Below, one piece after another: positions 34,952 to 43,957 of a DNA stretch of 64,000 nt. The notes under the pieces are model-generated. The model was not told the origin of the DNA. It worked only from the letters and a program-made list of their open reading frames with translations, and made no database searches. Positions within the stretch are counted from its first letter, which is position 1, and every line of letters starts with the position of its first letter. Source of the stretch: Flavilitoribacter nigricans DSM 23189 = NBRC 102662 (lineage in GTDB: Bacteria > Bacteroidota > Bacteroidia > Chitinophagales > Saprospiraceae); assembly GCF_002646595.1 (NCBI RefSeq), contig NZ_PDUD01000003.1:1-64000 (forward strand). The letters are read 5' to 3'. A program made the translations under genes and the position numbers.

Positions 34952-36316
34952 ATGCGTAAATCGCTTTTTACTATATTTCTATTTGTCGTTAGTTTTTCGA
35001 CCATTTTTGCCCAGCAACAGGAATTGAGCACGCTGCTCATTCCTAATACCTGGCAGGCCAACCGCCTGAATCCGGCCGTGGTGCCGGACGCTAAATTCGT
35101 GATCGGCGGGCCGGGCCTCTACAATAACCTCCGCGTAAACAACATCGTTTACAACGACCTTTTCGGAACCAACGAACTGGGCGAAACGGCCCTGCAGATC
35201 GATAACGCAATCGCCAAACTGGGCGTCCAGAACCGGATCCTGGAAAATCTCGACATCGAGACCCTGAGTTTCGGGGCCAAACTGGGTGAGATCTGGCTGA
35301 CCCTCGGTCACAGCCTGCGGTCCAATGCCATTCTGAACTACCCGAAAACCTTACCCCAGCTGATCTGGCAGGGCAACGCTCAATTCATCGGTCAAACGGT
35401 GAGTTTCGGGCCGCAGATCAACATGAATACCTACCATGAACTCAGCCTGGGCTTTGTATTCGAAGTCACGCAGACCTTTACACTGGGCGGCCGGGTTAAA
35501 TACCTCAGTGGCCTCAACAGTATTTCCAGCCAACGCAATCTGCTGCAACTGACCACCGATGACGATGTATACCAGCTCACTCTGGACGCCGATTATCTCG
35601 TCAATTCCGCCGGCTCACTTCGCTACGACGGTTGGAATGAACTGGATGTCGCTTTCAATTTCGGTGCTCTGACCGGCGAGAATCTGTTTGGCAAGAACAG
35701 TGGTACGGCTTTCGACCTGGGAGCCAGTGTACAGCTCGGCAAACTGACCCTGTCCGCCAGCGCACTGGATCTCGGTGCGGGCATCAAGTGGAAACAGGAT
35801 GTGCATAATTACAGCCTGAACGGGACTTACGAATACGTAGGGCTCGATCTGGCCCAGAATATTCTGGAGGATGATCAGGCACTGGGTTCGGTACTGGACA
35901 CCCTGCGCGAGATCTATAATCCGGTGGAGACCAACGATCCCTACACCACCATTCTTCCCCAGCGATATTATCTCAATGCCGGCTACCAGCTTACCGACAG
36001 CTGGCATCTGGGCGCGCTGGTCTACTACGAGAACGGTGAATTCGGACTTTCCGAGCCGGCTTTCGCCTTCGCGGCCAATACTCAGATCATCCCGCAATTG
36101 AATATCGGCGGTACGTTCGCTTATCGCCACGAACAGTTCAGCAATCTGGGGCTCAACCTTAGTTTACAACTGGGGCCGGCCAGGATACTGGTGGCAACGG
36201 ATAATATCTTTACGGCTATTCGGCCCAAGGAAAGCCATTCGGCCAACGTACGTCTGGGCACCAGCCTGTTGTTCGGTAAGACCAGACCGGCGGGCCGGGG
36301 TGAGGCGATCTACTAG
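34952..36316 (+). CDS. DUF5723-family outer-membrane beta-barrel protein
   Basis: 454 residues. The signal peptide ends FSTIFAQ, followed by LSTLLIPNTWQANRLNPAVV, the typical opening of Bacteroidota PorV/DUF5723-like barrels. The rest alternates strands and turns (GLYNNLRVNNIVYNDLFG, LTLGHSLRSNAIL, FDLGASVQLGKLTLSASALD, LNLSLQLGPARILVATDNIF), as expected of a porin-like barrel. The preceding lipoprotein gene probably shares its transcript. Substrate or partner is unknown. It ends at a perfect 19-bp hairpin. Confidence 0.85.
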   Translation: MRKSLFTIFLFVVSFSTIFAQQQELSTLLIPNTWQANRLNPAVVPDAKFVIGGPGLYNNLRVNNIVYNDLFGTNELGETALQIDNAIAKLGVQNRILENLDIETLSFGAKLGEIWLTLGHSLRSNAILNYPKTLPQLIWQGNAQFIGQTVSFGPQINMNTYHELSLGFVFEVTQTFTLGGRVKYLSGLNSISSQRNLLQLTTDDDVYQLTLDADYLVNSAGSLRYDGWNELDVAFNFGALTGENLFGKNSGTAFDLGASVQLGKLTLSASALDLGAGIKWKQDVHNYSLNGTYEYVGLDLAQNILEDDQALGSVLDTLREIYNPVETNDPYTTILPQRYYLNAGYQLTDSWHLGALVYYENGEFGLSEPAFAFAANTQIIPQLNIGGTFAYRHEQFSNLGLNLSLQLGPARILVATDNIFTAIRPKESHSANVRLGTSLLFGKTRPAGRGEAIY

Positions 36317-36340
36317 AAAATTGATCTAATACCTATTTAG

Positions 36341-36397
36341 ACGACAACAGCCATTGCAGCGCTAGTAACTGCAATGGCTGTTGTCGTTTAAGTTTTG
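36341..36397. terminator. Bidirectional hairpin between convergent genes
   Basis: A perfect 19-bp stem (36341-36359 with 36369-36387) with a 9-base loop is followed by TTAAGTTTTG on the plus strand. It separates the DUF5723 and DUF4230 genes and could stop transcription from both sides. Confidence 0.75.
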
Positions 36398-36432
36398 GGA
36401 CAGAAAAGATAGAAAATTCGCAGGCTATGGCT

Positions 36433-37077
36433 TTACCGCAAAATACTATCGATCTGTACTTTGAGTTCCTCTCCGATCCCCGGTTCCAGTTCTACCGTCC
36501 AACCGGCGGATTCCGCCATAAAACGGATCACATCGATCATGCGGTTGCCCTGATCGCGGGCCCGATCCAGTAGCTGACTTTCGATCACTTTCTTGCGCAA
36601 TACTTCTTTGGCATTTGCGCTCAGCGACGTGTAATCTTCGGCGGTGAAAGAATTGAACCAGCTTTCTTCCAGGTTGCGAAATGCGACCTGGTGGTCGATG
36701 GAAAGGATCTCCGGTTCCGGAAGATTGCTCAGGCGTAGCACGCGATCAGTACTGTCGGCGGTGATCTTCACCGCTTCCAAGTCGTAGCCGACCAGGACTT
36801 TCCCTCTTACTTCCAGAATAGCTTTTTTATCAAAATTGAAGGTACTCGGCAGGGGCAGGTACAAAGTGACGGGCCGGGTACGGGTTTCGTTATACAGTTC
36901 ATTGAAATTGGCCTCTACCGTGACCAATTTCATCACATCTCTGACCTTATCCAAAAGAATGGTGCTTTGGCTCTCAATGATCTCCTTCTGCTCGGCTCGG
37001 TAGAACCAGCGGGTAATGATCACCCCCAGCACAAAAACCGCCACCAGGGCTACAATAGTGAATATTCTTTTAGACAT
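36433..37077 (-). CDS. DUF4230 protein
   Basis: 214 residues with one N-terminal membrane helix (IFTIVALVAVFVLGVIITRW) and a soluble C-terminal domain. The body matches DUF4230: KLVTVEANFNELYNE, then LEVRGKVLVGYDLEAVKITA, then a C-terminal helix-rich region with VLRKKVIESQLLDRARDQGN. The function of the family is unknown. It is the third gene of a minus-strand operon with an LPG-synthase-like protein and a DUF3108 protein, 8 bases after the latter. The location suggests an envelope role. Confidence 0.85.
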   Translation of the reverse strand: MSKRIFTIVALVAVFVLGVIITRWFYRAEQKEIIESQSTILLDKVRDVMKLVTVEANFNELYNETRTRPVTLYLPLPSTFNFDKKAILEVRGKVLVGYDLEAVKITADSTDRVLRLSNLPEPEILSIDHQVAFRNLEESWFNSFTAEDYTSLSANAKEVLRKKVIESQLLDRARDQGNRMIDVIRFMAESAGWTVELEPGIGEELKVQIDSILR

Positions 37078-37085
37078 CAGTGTGG

Positions 37086-37964
37086 TTATTCATCCAGTGC
37101 GTCTGCATCAAATTCGTACTTCAGGCCTTTATAGCTCTTCAGTACGGCTTTCACCGAACCGACGGATACCGGCGATTCGATCAGCATTGGCACCTTGTTC
37201 TGATCAGCGGACACCCAAACTTTCATTTGATCGTCTTCTTTAAAAACGTCTCCGGCGATCAGTTGCGGACTGAATACGTGTGTTTGGAAGCGGCCCTGAC
37301 CTTTTACTTTTTTCCGGTCTTCGGTCCCGAAATACTTTACTTTCAGCGGATAAGTCTCCTTATCCAGGAAGATCTTGATCGGGAATTCTGCACCGGAATT
37401 TAATTTATCAAAGTCAATATTGCGGGAATAATAGACGATCGACAGCATATCGTGGATACAGTTGTCGATCTTATACTCCGTCACCTTGGCTTCCGCCCGG
37501 GTTTTACCCCGTAGTCCCACGGCTACGTTCCGGTCGCGATCAAAAGTCACTTTGTCGTACAGGCGGTATCCACCTTCGTGGATGTTGCGGATCGAAATGG
37601 AAGGCAATAGCGTTTCCTTATCGACGTAGGTGTCGTAGTAGTCCCGTACTTTATAGAACCACTCGTAGGACTTATACGTGCGGCCTACTGCCGAAATATG
37701 GTACTGATCGCCCAGATCCCGCACGCGAAAGGTGACTTCTCCGGCGGACAGCCAGACGAAATTCCAGTTATAATAAAGCTTGTAAGTAATTTCTTCGCCC
37801 CCCTTGAAGGTATTGTTCTCCATGGTACACGCCTCCAGGCGCAGATCCACCGGAGCGGTAAATTCGGTATTCGAATTGGGAGCTTTTATGCTGGTCGATG
37901 GCGCGAATGCCATAAACAGAGGTAGGCACATCGTCATGACCAGGGTTTTGTTCAATGTTTTCAT
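37086..37964 (-). CDS. DUF3108 periplasmic protein
   Basis: 292 residues from the ATG at 37964. A GTG six codons upstream overlaps the previous stop and is less likely. A signal peptide (MKTLNKTLVMTMCLPLFMAF) precedes a domain beginning GGEEITYKLYYNWNFVWLSA and GEVTFRVRDLGDQYHISAVG, the DUF3108 opening. Later come WFYKVRDYYDTYVDKETLLP and a C-terminal strand pair VPMLIESPVSVGSVKAVL. The family is secreted and uncharacterised. It lies 14 bases after the LPG-synthase-like gene. Confidence 0.85.
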   Translation of the reverse strand: MKTLNKTLVMTMCLPLFMAFAPSTSIKAPNSNTEFTAPVDLRLEACTMENNTFKGGEEITYKLYYNWNFVWLSAGEVTFRVRDLGDQYHISAVGRTYKSYEWFYKVRDYYDTYVDKETLLPSISIRNIHEGGYRLYDKVTFDRDRNVAVGLRGKTRAEAKVTEYKIDNCIHDMLSIVYYSRNIDFDKLNSGAEFPIKIFLDKETYPLKVKYFGTEDRKKVKGQGRFQTHVFSPQLIAGDVFKEDDQMKVWVSADQNKVPMLIESPVSVGSVKAVLKSYKGLKYEFDADALDE

Positions 37965-37978
37965 CTCGGTATGTTTTA

Positions 37979-38980
37979 TCACTTTGTTTTGACGATAGCT
38001 GCCCCACCAAGTAACGCGGGGACAATCAGGTTTATTATGAATAATGAAAAGGTCGAAGCCAGTATAACTAATTCATTTGCACCGTATTCGGACCACAGCA
38101 GCAGCGCCAGCTCACCGCGGGCCACCAGGGCCAAAAACGGCGGTAACGGCACACTGGACTGCACCAGAAAAATCATGGCGATACCCGCCAGTCCCAGTAT
38201 CGGATCCATTTCAAAGCCAAAACCGTACAGCAAAAGCAGGTATTGACTACTGTAGATCGCATAGCGGGCAAAGGCCATGGCCAATACCCACATCAGCTTG
38301 TCCTTCTTATAACTTTGCAGCCCGGAATGAAGTTGTACCCGCTGCTGTTCTTTAAGTTTATTTAACCACTGCAGGCGTTTTAGCCAGTCCGACAGGCGTC
38401 CGATGTGTATATACAGGATGGGTAACACCAGCGCGATCCCCCATAACAACCAGCCAAAACTTTGGTAATAGATAGCCATTTTGGGCCACAGATCCAAACC
38501 TACCGTCGCGATCCCCCAGCAACCGGCCAGCAGCAGCACCACCCACTGGGCTACGCTGCCGATAAATGTGGCCGACAGGCCAAGCCAGCTTTTCGATGCC
38601 GGTATCAATAATAAACGACCACCGTATTCCCCGATGCGGTTGGGTGTAAATAAAGAAACGGAAATACCCGCCAGGATGCTGCGCAAAGCGGTAAAGAATG
38701 GTAAATGGAGTTCCGGCTGCAGCAGGTAGCGCCATTTGTAGGTTTCCAGTCCCCAGTTCAGCGGCATCAGTAGAATGGCCAGGAAGATCCAACCGGAACG
38801 CTCCCAGCGGAAGTGCTCGCGAAAGCCGGATAAAACCGCCCCCAGGTCCTTCCGCTGGAATACCTGGTGGTAGATCGCCCAGGTCAGTAAGACCAGTATA
38901 AGCACCTTTAATATCGTGAATATCCACTTTCGATGCGTGGGTTTCGCTAAAAAAGAGCGTATTTTGGCTTGGGTGATCAA
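37979..38980 (-). CDS. Lysylphosphatidylglycerol-synthase-TM-like (UPF0104) membrane protein
   Basis: 333 residues with about eight membrane helices. The family signature SVSLFTPNRIGEYGGRLLLI lies near residues 110-130. The C-terminal helix IINLIVPALLGGAAIVKTK completes the fold. The family covers the flippase half of MprF and glycolipid-related membrane proteins; there is no lysyl-transferase domain here. A role in lipid or polyprenyl-phosphate translocation is likely but unproven. It heads the operon with DUF3108 and DUF4230 and is divergent from ruvC. Confidence 0.85.
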   Translation of the reverse strand: MITQAKIRSFLAKPTHRKWIFTILKVLILVLLTWAIYHQVFQRKDLGAVLSGFREHFRWERSGWIFLAILLMPLNWGLETYKWRYLLQPELHLPFFTALRSILAGISVSLFTPNRIGEYGGRLLLIPASKSWLGLSATFIGSVAQWVVLLLAGCWGIATVGLDLWPKMAIYYQSFGWLLWGIALVLPILYIHIGRLSDWLKRLQWLNKLKEQQRVQLHSGLQSYKKDKLMWVLAMAFARYAIYSSQYLLLLYGFGFEMDPILGLAGIAMIFLVQSSVPLPPFLALVARGELALLLWSEYGANELVILASTFSLFIINLIVPALLGGAAIVKTK

Positions 38981-39013
38981 GTCGAAAAATTTTAGAGCGT
39001 GTCTAAATCCAAA

Positions 39014-39580
39014 ATGTCAGATACAACTGCACCATATCGTTTATTAGGAGTGGATCCGGGTACAAATATACTGGGATTTGCCATTATCGAAGTGAATGGT
39101 AAAAAACTGCAGTTGCTGGAACTGGGCGTAGTACACCTCAAACAATTCAAGGAACAGGAACTGAAACTCAAGCGCATCTTCGAACGCATTCAGGTGATCA
39201 TCGATGTGTACGGACCGACCGAAATGGCCATCGAAGCGCCCTTCTACGGCAAAAACCCCCAGTCTATGCTCAAACTCGGGCGCGCCCAGGGAGTAGCCAT
39301 GGCCGCCGCGATCACCAAAGGACTGGAAATTACGGAATACTCGCCCAAAAAGATCAAACAGTCCGTTACCGGCAACGGTAATGCGGCCAAAGAGCAGGTC
39401 GCGGCTATGCTCACACAAACTTTCCGCATCGACCTCAGCGACCACTATCTGGACGCTACGGATGCTTTGGCGGCCGCCGTTTGTCATTATTACCAATCAA
39501 AAGCCTTTCCGGGAGGGGGGAAACGGTATAGCGGGTGGGACGCTTTTATCAAGAATAACCCGAAGCGGGTAAAGAAATGA
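39014..39580 (+). CDS. ruvC: Crossover junction endodeoxyribonuclease RuvC
   Basis: 188 residues from the ATG at 39014; an upstream in-frame GTG at 38999 would add five. Catalytic acids are in place: D14 (LLGVDPGTN), E74 (AIEAPFYGKN), and D147 and D150 (DATDAL). The pattern matches the D/E/D/D set of RuvC. RuvC resolves Holliday junctions as a dimer with RuvAB. It stands alone and is followed by a hairpin and a convergent CBS gene. Confidence 0.95.
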   Translation: MSDTTAPYRLLGVDPGTNILGFAIIEVNGKKLQLLELGVVHLKQFKEQELKLKRIFERIQVIIDVYGPTEMAIEAPFYGKNPQSMLKLGRAQGVAMAAAITKGLEITEYSPKKIKQSVTGNGNAAKEQVAAMLTQTFRIDLSDHYLDATDALAAAVCHYYQSKAFPGGGKRYSGWDAFIKNNPKRVKK

Positions 39581-39590
39581 GCGGGCATAA

Positions 39591-39633
39591 CGTATGGAGC
39601 GGGAACTTCTGTTCTTGGTTCCCGCTCTATACG
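39591..39633. terminator. Hairpin between ruvC and the CBS-domain gene
   Basis: A 16-bp stem with one mismatch (39591-39606 with 39618-39633, core GAGCGGGAAC) has an 11-base loop. No U-run follows. Its place between convergent genes supports a terminating role. Confidence 0.6.
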
Positions 39634-39650
39634 CCACACCTCACGTCCGG

Positions 39651-40310
39651 CTACACATTCAGGTAAGAGATCAGGGCATCGTATCGATCTTTCAGCGCAT
39701 CCATGTATTCCGATTCGTTGAAAGAAGCCTTGATATTGTAGTCGTAGCGCTCGAAGGTACTGATAATGGAAAGGATATCCTGCCGGTTGATCTTCAGGGT
39801 AACGTCGATCGCGGCCGAATCCGAATAGCTGTGCACAAAGGCATTCAGGATCACGGCGCTTTCGGATTCCACGATCCGGGCGATCTCTGAGAGGGAATAA
39901 TCCATCCGCGTCATTTCGAGCACCAGGATACTTCCCGGATCCTTGAAGGATGCCGTCTCCGCAAAAAAGCGCATTAGGTCTTCCAGCGTGATCAAGCCGG
40001 CATAATTGGCGCTTTCATCCACCACCGGGATAACGGTGAGGTGATATTCCGCCAGCATGCGCATGACCTCGTAGATATGATCATCCAGCCGTACGCAGGG
40101 CGTAGGCGCCGATAAACCGTACGAGCCGATCGGCTCTTCCACATCGTAGTTCAGGATATCGTCTTCCGACATGAGGCCCAGTAGTTGTTCATTATTGACT
40201 ACCGGTAGGTGCCGGACGTAAAAGTCGTTCATCATTCCCAGTGCTTCCTCTCCGGTGTCCGAAGTACGCAAAGGAATGATCGTATTCGATAAGAGTGTTT
40301 CTGCAATCAT
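39651..40310 (-). CDS. CBS-domain pair protein with C-terminal ACT-like region
   Basis: 219 residues. Two CBS motifs occupy residues about 1-60 and 75-135: MNDFYVRHLPVVNNEQLLGL and YHLTVIPVVDESANYAGLIT. The C-terminal part (SGSILVLEM-like start, then VIESESAVILNAFVHSY and IDVTLKINRQDILSIISTFE in this protein's frame) resembles an ACT-type fold. Such proteins sense adenine nucleotides or control transporters and enzymes. No target gene is adjacent. Soluble, no signal peptide. Confidence 0.8.
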   Translation of the reverse strand: MIAETLLSNTIIPLRTSDTGEEALGMMNDFYVRHLPVVNNEQLLGLMSEDDILNYDVEEPIGSYGLSAPTPCVRLDDHIYEVMRMLAEYHLTVIPVVDESANYAGLITLEDLMRFFAETASFKDPGSILVLEMTRMDYSLSEIARIVESESAVILNAFVHSYSDSAAIDVTLKINRQDILSIISTFERYDYNIKASFNESEYMDALKDRYDALISYLNV

Positions 40311-40457
40311 TGTCGTTCCGCAAGAATTAGGTACAGACTAAATTTACACTAAATAATGATTGCTAGGGAATAGAGCTTGATTTTCAAAATGTTAAATTCT
40401 GTTTAGCACCCTCTGCTGAATGCTTTTTCCTGGCAAGAACAGTTCTCTGGAAAGTGC

Positions 40458-41273
40458 TTAATCCAGGAGCTTTTTCTTCTGGGCGACAAATTCTTCTTCC
40501 GTTAGCAATCCTTTTTCTCTGAGATCTCCCAAGCGCTTCAACTGCTCCAATAGATCTCCTCTTGGAGAGCTCAACAGATCTTCTTTCGGTGCATCCAGTT
40601 GGGGGGTCAGCCGAAATCCGTTGGCTTCGAACTGATCGAATTGATCCTGTATGCGCAAAAATGCCAGGGCATCGTGTTCTTTGATCCGCTTGAAATCATC
40701 GAAACCATTGGCAACAGCCTTATCCAGATGGAAAAAGGCTTTATCTGCATTTTCGGTTAGAGAATGGGCACAGGCTAGATTGAAGTGTATAGCAATATCT
40801 TTAGGTGCGATCTCCAGGGCTTTATTGAAATCCCGGATAGAGCCATCGTAGTCAAAATCCTTGAACTTCTGAATGCCGCTCGCCTTGAACGGGTTTTCGC
40901 GGCGGGGTTTGGGCCGGCGCTGGTATTCCCGGGTCTGGGTTTGCGTGCGGCTCGTCGACCGGTTGCTTCTCCGGGGTCGTTCTTCCGTCCGGCGCTGCGT
41001 TCTTTCCTCACGGCGATATTCACGCTCCCGGCGACGGTCGTAGCGGCTATACCCGGCTTCCTGCTGACGAAAATAGGCCCGGTTGTATTTCCGGTTGAAT
41101 TCATCTTCGTCCATCGCAAAGAGGGCGATCGCATCAATCAGGGCAATGATCCAGGAGATCCAGAAAAAAAACAGGTATACGATCCCCAAGCCGATCTGTC
41201 CGAGATAGAAACGGTGAATGCCCAACCATCCGAAAAACAGGGCTAAAATACCGGCTACGTTCTTGTCCTTCAT
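40458..41273 (-). CDS. TM2-domain protein with TPR-like middle and SHOCT tail
   Basis: 271 residues. The N-terminal TM2 domain has two helices (VAGILALFFGWLGIHRFYLG and GIVYLFFFWISWIIALIDAI). A very basic, Arg-rich linker of about 65 residues follows. Next comes a helical segment with TPR character (IRDFNKALEIAPKDIAIHFN). The C-terminus LKRLGDLREKGLLTEEEFVA is a SHOCT motif. The combination suggests a membrane-tethered scaffold; no enzymatic role is visible. The Arg-rich linker may bind nucleic acid or acidic lipids, which is only inference. Confidence 0.82.
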   Translation of the reverse strand: MKDKNVAGILALFFGWLGIHRFYLGQIGLGIVYLFFFWISWIIALIDAIALFAMDEDEFNRKYNRAYFRQQEAGYSRYDRRREREYRREERTQRRTEERPRRSNRSTSRTQTQTREYQRRPKPRRENPFKASGIQKFKDFDYDGSIRDFNKALEIAPKDIAIHFNLACAHSLTENADKAFFHLDKAVANGFDDFKRIKEHDALAFLRIQDQFDQFEANGFRLTPQLDAPKEDLLSSPRGDLLEQLKRLGDLREKGLLTEEEFVAQKKKLLD

Positions 41274-41472
41274 GCTTTACGCTCTTTTACAGCTGTGTCG
41301 CTATTTAGTAAACGGTCAAATACCGCCTTCCGTTCAAAATAACATAGATACCCCGGGAATTTAGTTTTTTTAAATACATTAGATAAGACGCTGTAATTAA
41401 AAGATAAACGACAGAGATATGGAATTTTTGGTATTCGTACTTTATAATTTCAGCTCCGCTGGTGCTTACTTT

Positions 41473-42735
41473 TTAACAGGTCACCGGAGGTAAAAAGATC
41501 TTACAGGTCAGTACTGTGAAGTCATCCGGATAGTCCTGATCTCCGGTAAAAACGCCCAGCCGTTCCACCAGTTTATCGTTGAAAGCCGAAGCGGACAACT
41601 GGTAGTGTTTTCTTACGAAATTGTACAGCATTTGTTCGTTGAGAAAATCTCCGGCGGCGTTCCTCAGGTCCGTCAATCCGTCGGTGAAGGCCAGAATAAT
41701 GGCTTCATTTTCCAGATAGAGGCTGCCTACTTCCACTTCCGGGAGTTCACCAAAAGACCCCAGTATAGTACAGCCTTTATTGAGCAGGATCACCTCATCG
41801 TTCGTAACCAGTACCGGCGGATTGTGGCCGGCGTTGATGTACCGGAGCTCCCGCGTATGGATATCGTACTGGGCAATGAAAAAAGTAATAAAACGCTCCC
41901 CCATCGTGATCCGGTTGACGGACAGGTTCAGGTCGTGAATGAACTCGATCAGGTTGGTGCGCTTATTCACCAGGGTATAAAAGTTAGCCTGGAAATTGGC
42001 CATCAGCAGGGCTGCCGCCATGCCCTTACCCGAAATATCTCCTACACAAAAAACGATCTTACCGTCTTCAAATTCCAGGAAATCGAAATAGTCCCCACCT
42101 ACTCCCAGCTGTGGTTTGTAGATACTGCTGAGTTCATAACAGTCCTTACTCGGCAGGCTCTGCGGGATCAGCATGCGCTGCATTTCACTGGCCAGTTCCA
42201 TTTCGCGTTTGAGGCGTTCCTGCTCCAACTGGCGCCGGAAAAGGCGTTTATTTTCGATCGCTACCGCAATGATGTTCGTGATGGTGGTGATGAACTGGAT
42301 CTTATTGTACATATCATCCTCTTCCCCGAAGCCACCGATAAATACGTAAGCAATAGCGGTATCCTTGTGCATGACCGGAATAACGACATCGAACTCCCGA
42401 AAAAAAGGATGATCCGTTTCGTCGATGTTGTTAATGCTGGCGAATTTGTGAAAATGCCGGGGAATATCATCGGTAAACAGCGCTTCATCGATGCCGATAG
42501 AAGTGGCACTCAGCCACTGGTTGCCCTTTTTGATAAACAGCACCATCTTCTTGATCCCCACTTCCCAGCTCAGAAAAGAACGGTACATATTGAATAGACC
42601 CTCCGCCGAAACATTGTTGTTAATCGCCTGAGTGATATTCAGCAAACGGTTGATCTGCAGTTGCTTGAGGTTAAGCTCCCGTTCCAGTGCTTCTATCTTG
42701 GACAATCCGGTTTTTATTTTTGTTAAATCAGGCAT
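41473..42735 (-). CDS. GAF-like plus PP2C/SpoIIE-type serine phosphatase
   Basis: 420 residues. A short N-terminal coiled coil is followed by a GAF-like domain (about 40-180). A linker helix (LEQERLKREMELASEMQRML) leads to a PP2C/SpoIIE phosphatase domain. Metal-binding motifs are GVGGDYFDF and FCVGDISGKGMAAALLMANF, then YINAGHNPPVLV and LAFTDGLTDLRNAAGDF. Such proteins act in partner-switching with anti-sigma factors and antagonists; none is encoded nearby. It has no membrane segment and is divergent from the mannosyltransferase-like gene. Confidence 0.9.
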   Translation of the reverse strand: MPDLTKIKTGLSKIEALERELNLKQLQINRLLNITQAINNNVSAEGLFNMYRSFLSWEVGIKKMVLFIKKGNQWLSATSIGIDEALFTDDIPRHFHKFASINNIDETDHPFFREFDVVIPVMHKDTAIAYVFIGGFGEEDDMYNKIQFITTITNIIAVAIENKRLFRRQLEQERLKREMELASEMQRMLIPQSLPSKDCYELSSIYKPQLGVGGDYFDFLEFEDGKIVFCVGDISGKGMAAALLMANFQANFYTLVNKRTNLIEFIHDLNLSVNRITMGERFITFFIAQYDIHTRELRYINAGHNPPVLVTNDEVILLNKGCTILGSFGELPEVEVGSLYLENEAIILAFTDGLTDLRNAAGDFLNEQMLYNFVRKHYQLSASAFNDKLVERLGVFTGDQDYPDDFTVLTCKIFLPPVTC

Positions 42736-42832
42736 AATTTACGCTTGTGGGTAAATATAGTAAAAGAAGTTGCCTCAGTACGTTAGGAAAAGCGTCATTT
42801 ATGCGCTTTTTTTGCCAAAACGCTAAACTCGC

Positions 42833-43948
42833 ATGCAAATTCTGTTGATCGAGCCATTTTTTACCGGAAGCCACCGGCAATGGGCGGAAGGATTCCGGAA
42901 ATTCAGTCGCCATCAGGTGCAGATCATAAGCCTGCCTGGCCGGTACTGGAAGTGGCGTATGTACGGTGGGGCGGTGAGTCTGGCGAGACAATTCCTGGAA
43001 TCTAACGCACAACCGGACCTTATCCTTGCCTCCGACATGCTCGATCTGCCAACCTTTCTGAGTTTGAGCCGTAAAAAGTCCGCCGGGATACCCGTTGCCC
43101 TCTATTTTCACGAAAACCAGATCACCTATCCGTGGTCGCCGGCGGATGAAGATCCCAAGCTCCAGCGCAACAATCAATACGGATTCATCAACTACACCAG
43201 TGCGCTGGCCGCCGACCGGGTCTTTTTCAATTCGGAATACCACCGGCGCAGCTTTCTGGAGGCCCTACCGGAATTTCTCGGGCAATTCCCCGATCACCGG
43301 GAAAGCGATCTCATTGATTCGATCCGCACCAAAAGCGAAGTACTGCCTCTGGGCCTGGATCTCCAGTCGCTCGATCAACCGTCGCTACCGGACCGGCCGG
43401 CTGAACCGGTCATCCTCTGGAACCACCGTTGGGAATACGATAAAAATCCGGAATTGTTTTTCGATACGCTCCTGCGCCTCAAAACCACCGGCCAGGACTT
43501 TCGCCTGGTAGTGCTGGGTGAAGCTTTCCGGCACAGTCCGAAGATCTTTAAAACTGCGAAACAGGAACTGGCGGACCACGTCTTGCACTTCGGTTATGCC
43601 GACAACCGCTCAGGCTATGCCGCCTGGCTCCAACTCGCCGACCTGCTACCCGTCACCAGCAATCAGGACTTTTTTGGCGGCAGCGCCGTGGAAGCCATCT
43701 ATGCCGGCTGTTATCCGCTGCTGCCGGACCGGCTGGCTTTCCCCGAGCATATCCCCGCGGAAGAGAGGCCCCGGCATCTGTACGCAAAGGATGATGATCT
43801 GCTGCCCCGACTGCTGGAAGTGCTTCCAAAAATCAGGGCCCGGTCCGACAATACTTCCTACTCTGATTTTGTAGCCCACTATGATTGGCGTATTTTAGCC
43901 ACCGATTACGACCGGCGAATGGAGCAGTTAGCGTCGGCACATCAGTAA
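42833..43948 (+). CDS. DUF3524/GTDC1-like glycosyltransferase, putative tRNA-queuosine mannosyltransferase
   Basis: 371 residues, GT-B fold. The N-terminal domain carries the family opening MQILLIEPFFTGSHRQWAEG, followed by LPGRYWKWRMYGG, ILASDMLDLPTFL and VALYFHENQITYPW. The C-terminal GT4-like half has ILWNHRWEYDKNPELFF, a donor-binding HFGYADNRSGYAAWLQLADL, and SNQDFFGGSAVEAIYAGCYP. The N-terminal family (PF12038) includes human GTDC1/QTMAN, which mannosylates queuosine of tRNA(Asp). The substrate of the bacterial protein is inferred by family. It is followed after 9 bases by an alpha/beta hydrolase gene. Confidence 0.85.
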   Translation: MQILLIEPFFTGSHRQWAEGFRKFSRHQVQIISLPGRYWKWRMYGGAVSLARQFLESNAQPDLILASDMLDLPTFLSLSRKKSAGIPVALYFHENQITYPWSPADEDPKLQRNNQYGFINYTSALAADRVFFNSEYHRRSFLEALPEFLGQFPDHRESDLIDSIRTKSEVLPLGLDLQSLDQPSLPDRPAEPVILWNHRWEYDKNPELFFDTLLRLKTTGQDFRLVVLGEAFRHSPKIFKTAKQELADHVLHFGYADNRSGYAAWLQLADLLPVTSNQDFFGGSAVEAIYAGCYPLLPDRLAFPEHIPAEERPRHLYAKDDDLLPRLLEVLPKIRARSDNTSYSDFVAHYDWRILATDYDRRMEQLASAHQ

Positions 43949-43957
43949 ACAAGCTAC

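Noticed and set aside
41420-41494. Short plus-strand frame of about 24 codons beginning MEFLVFVLYN
   Set aside because: Too short, overlaps the phosphatase gene end and has no supporting signals.
42788-42813. AAAAGCG/CGCTTTT hairpin with a T-run before the mannosyltransferase-like gene
   Set aside because: It resembles a terminator but lies between divergent genes, with no upstream plus-strand gene to terminate; the stem is only 7 bp.
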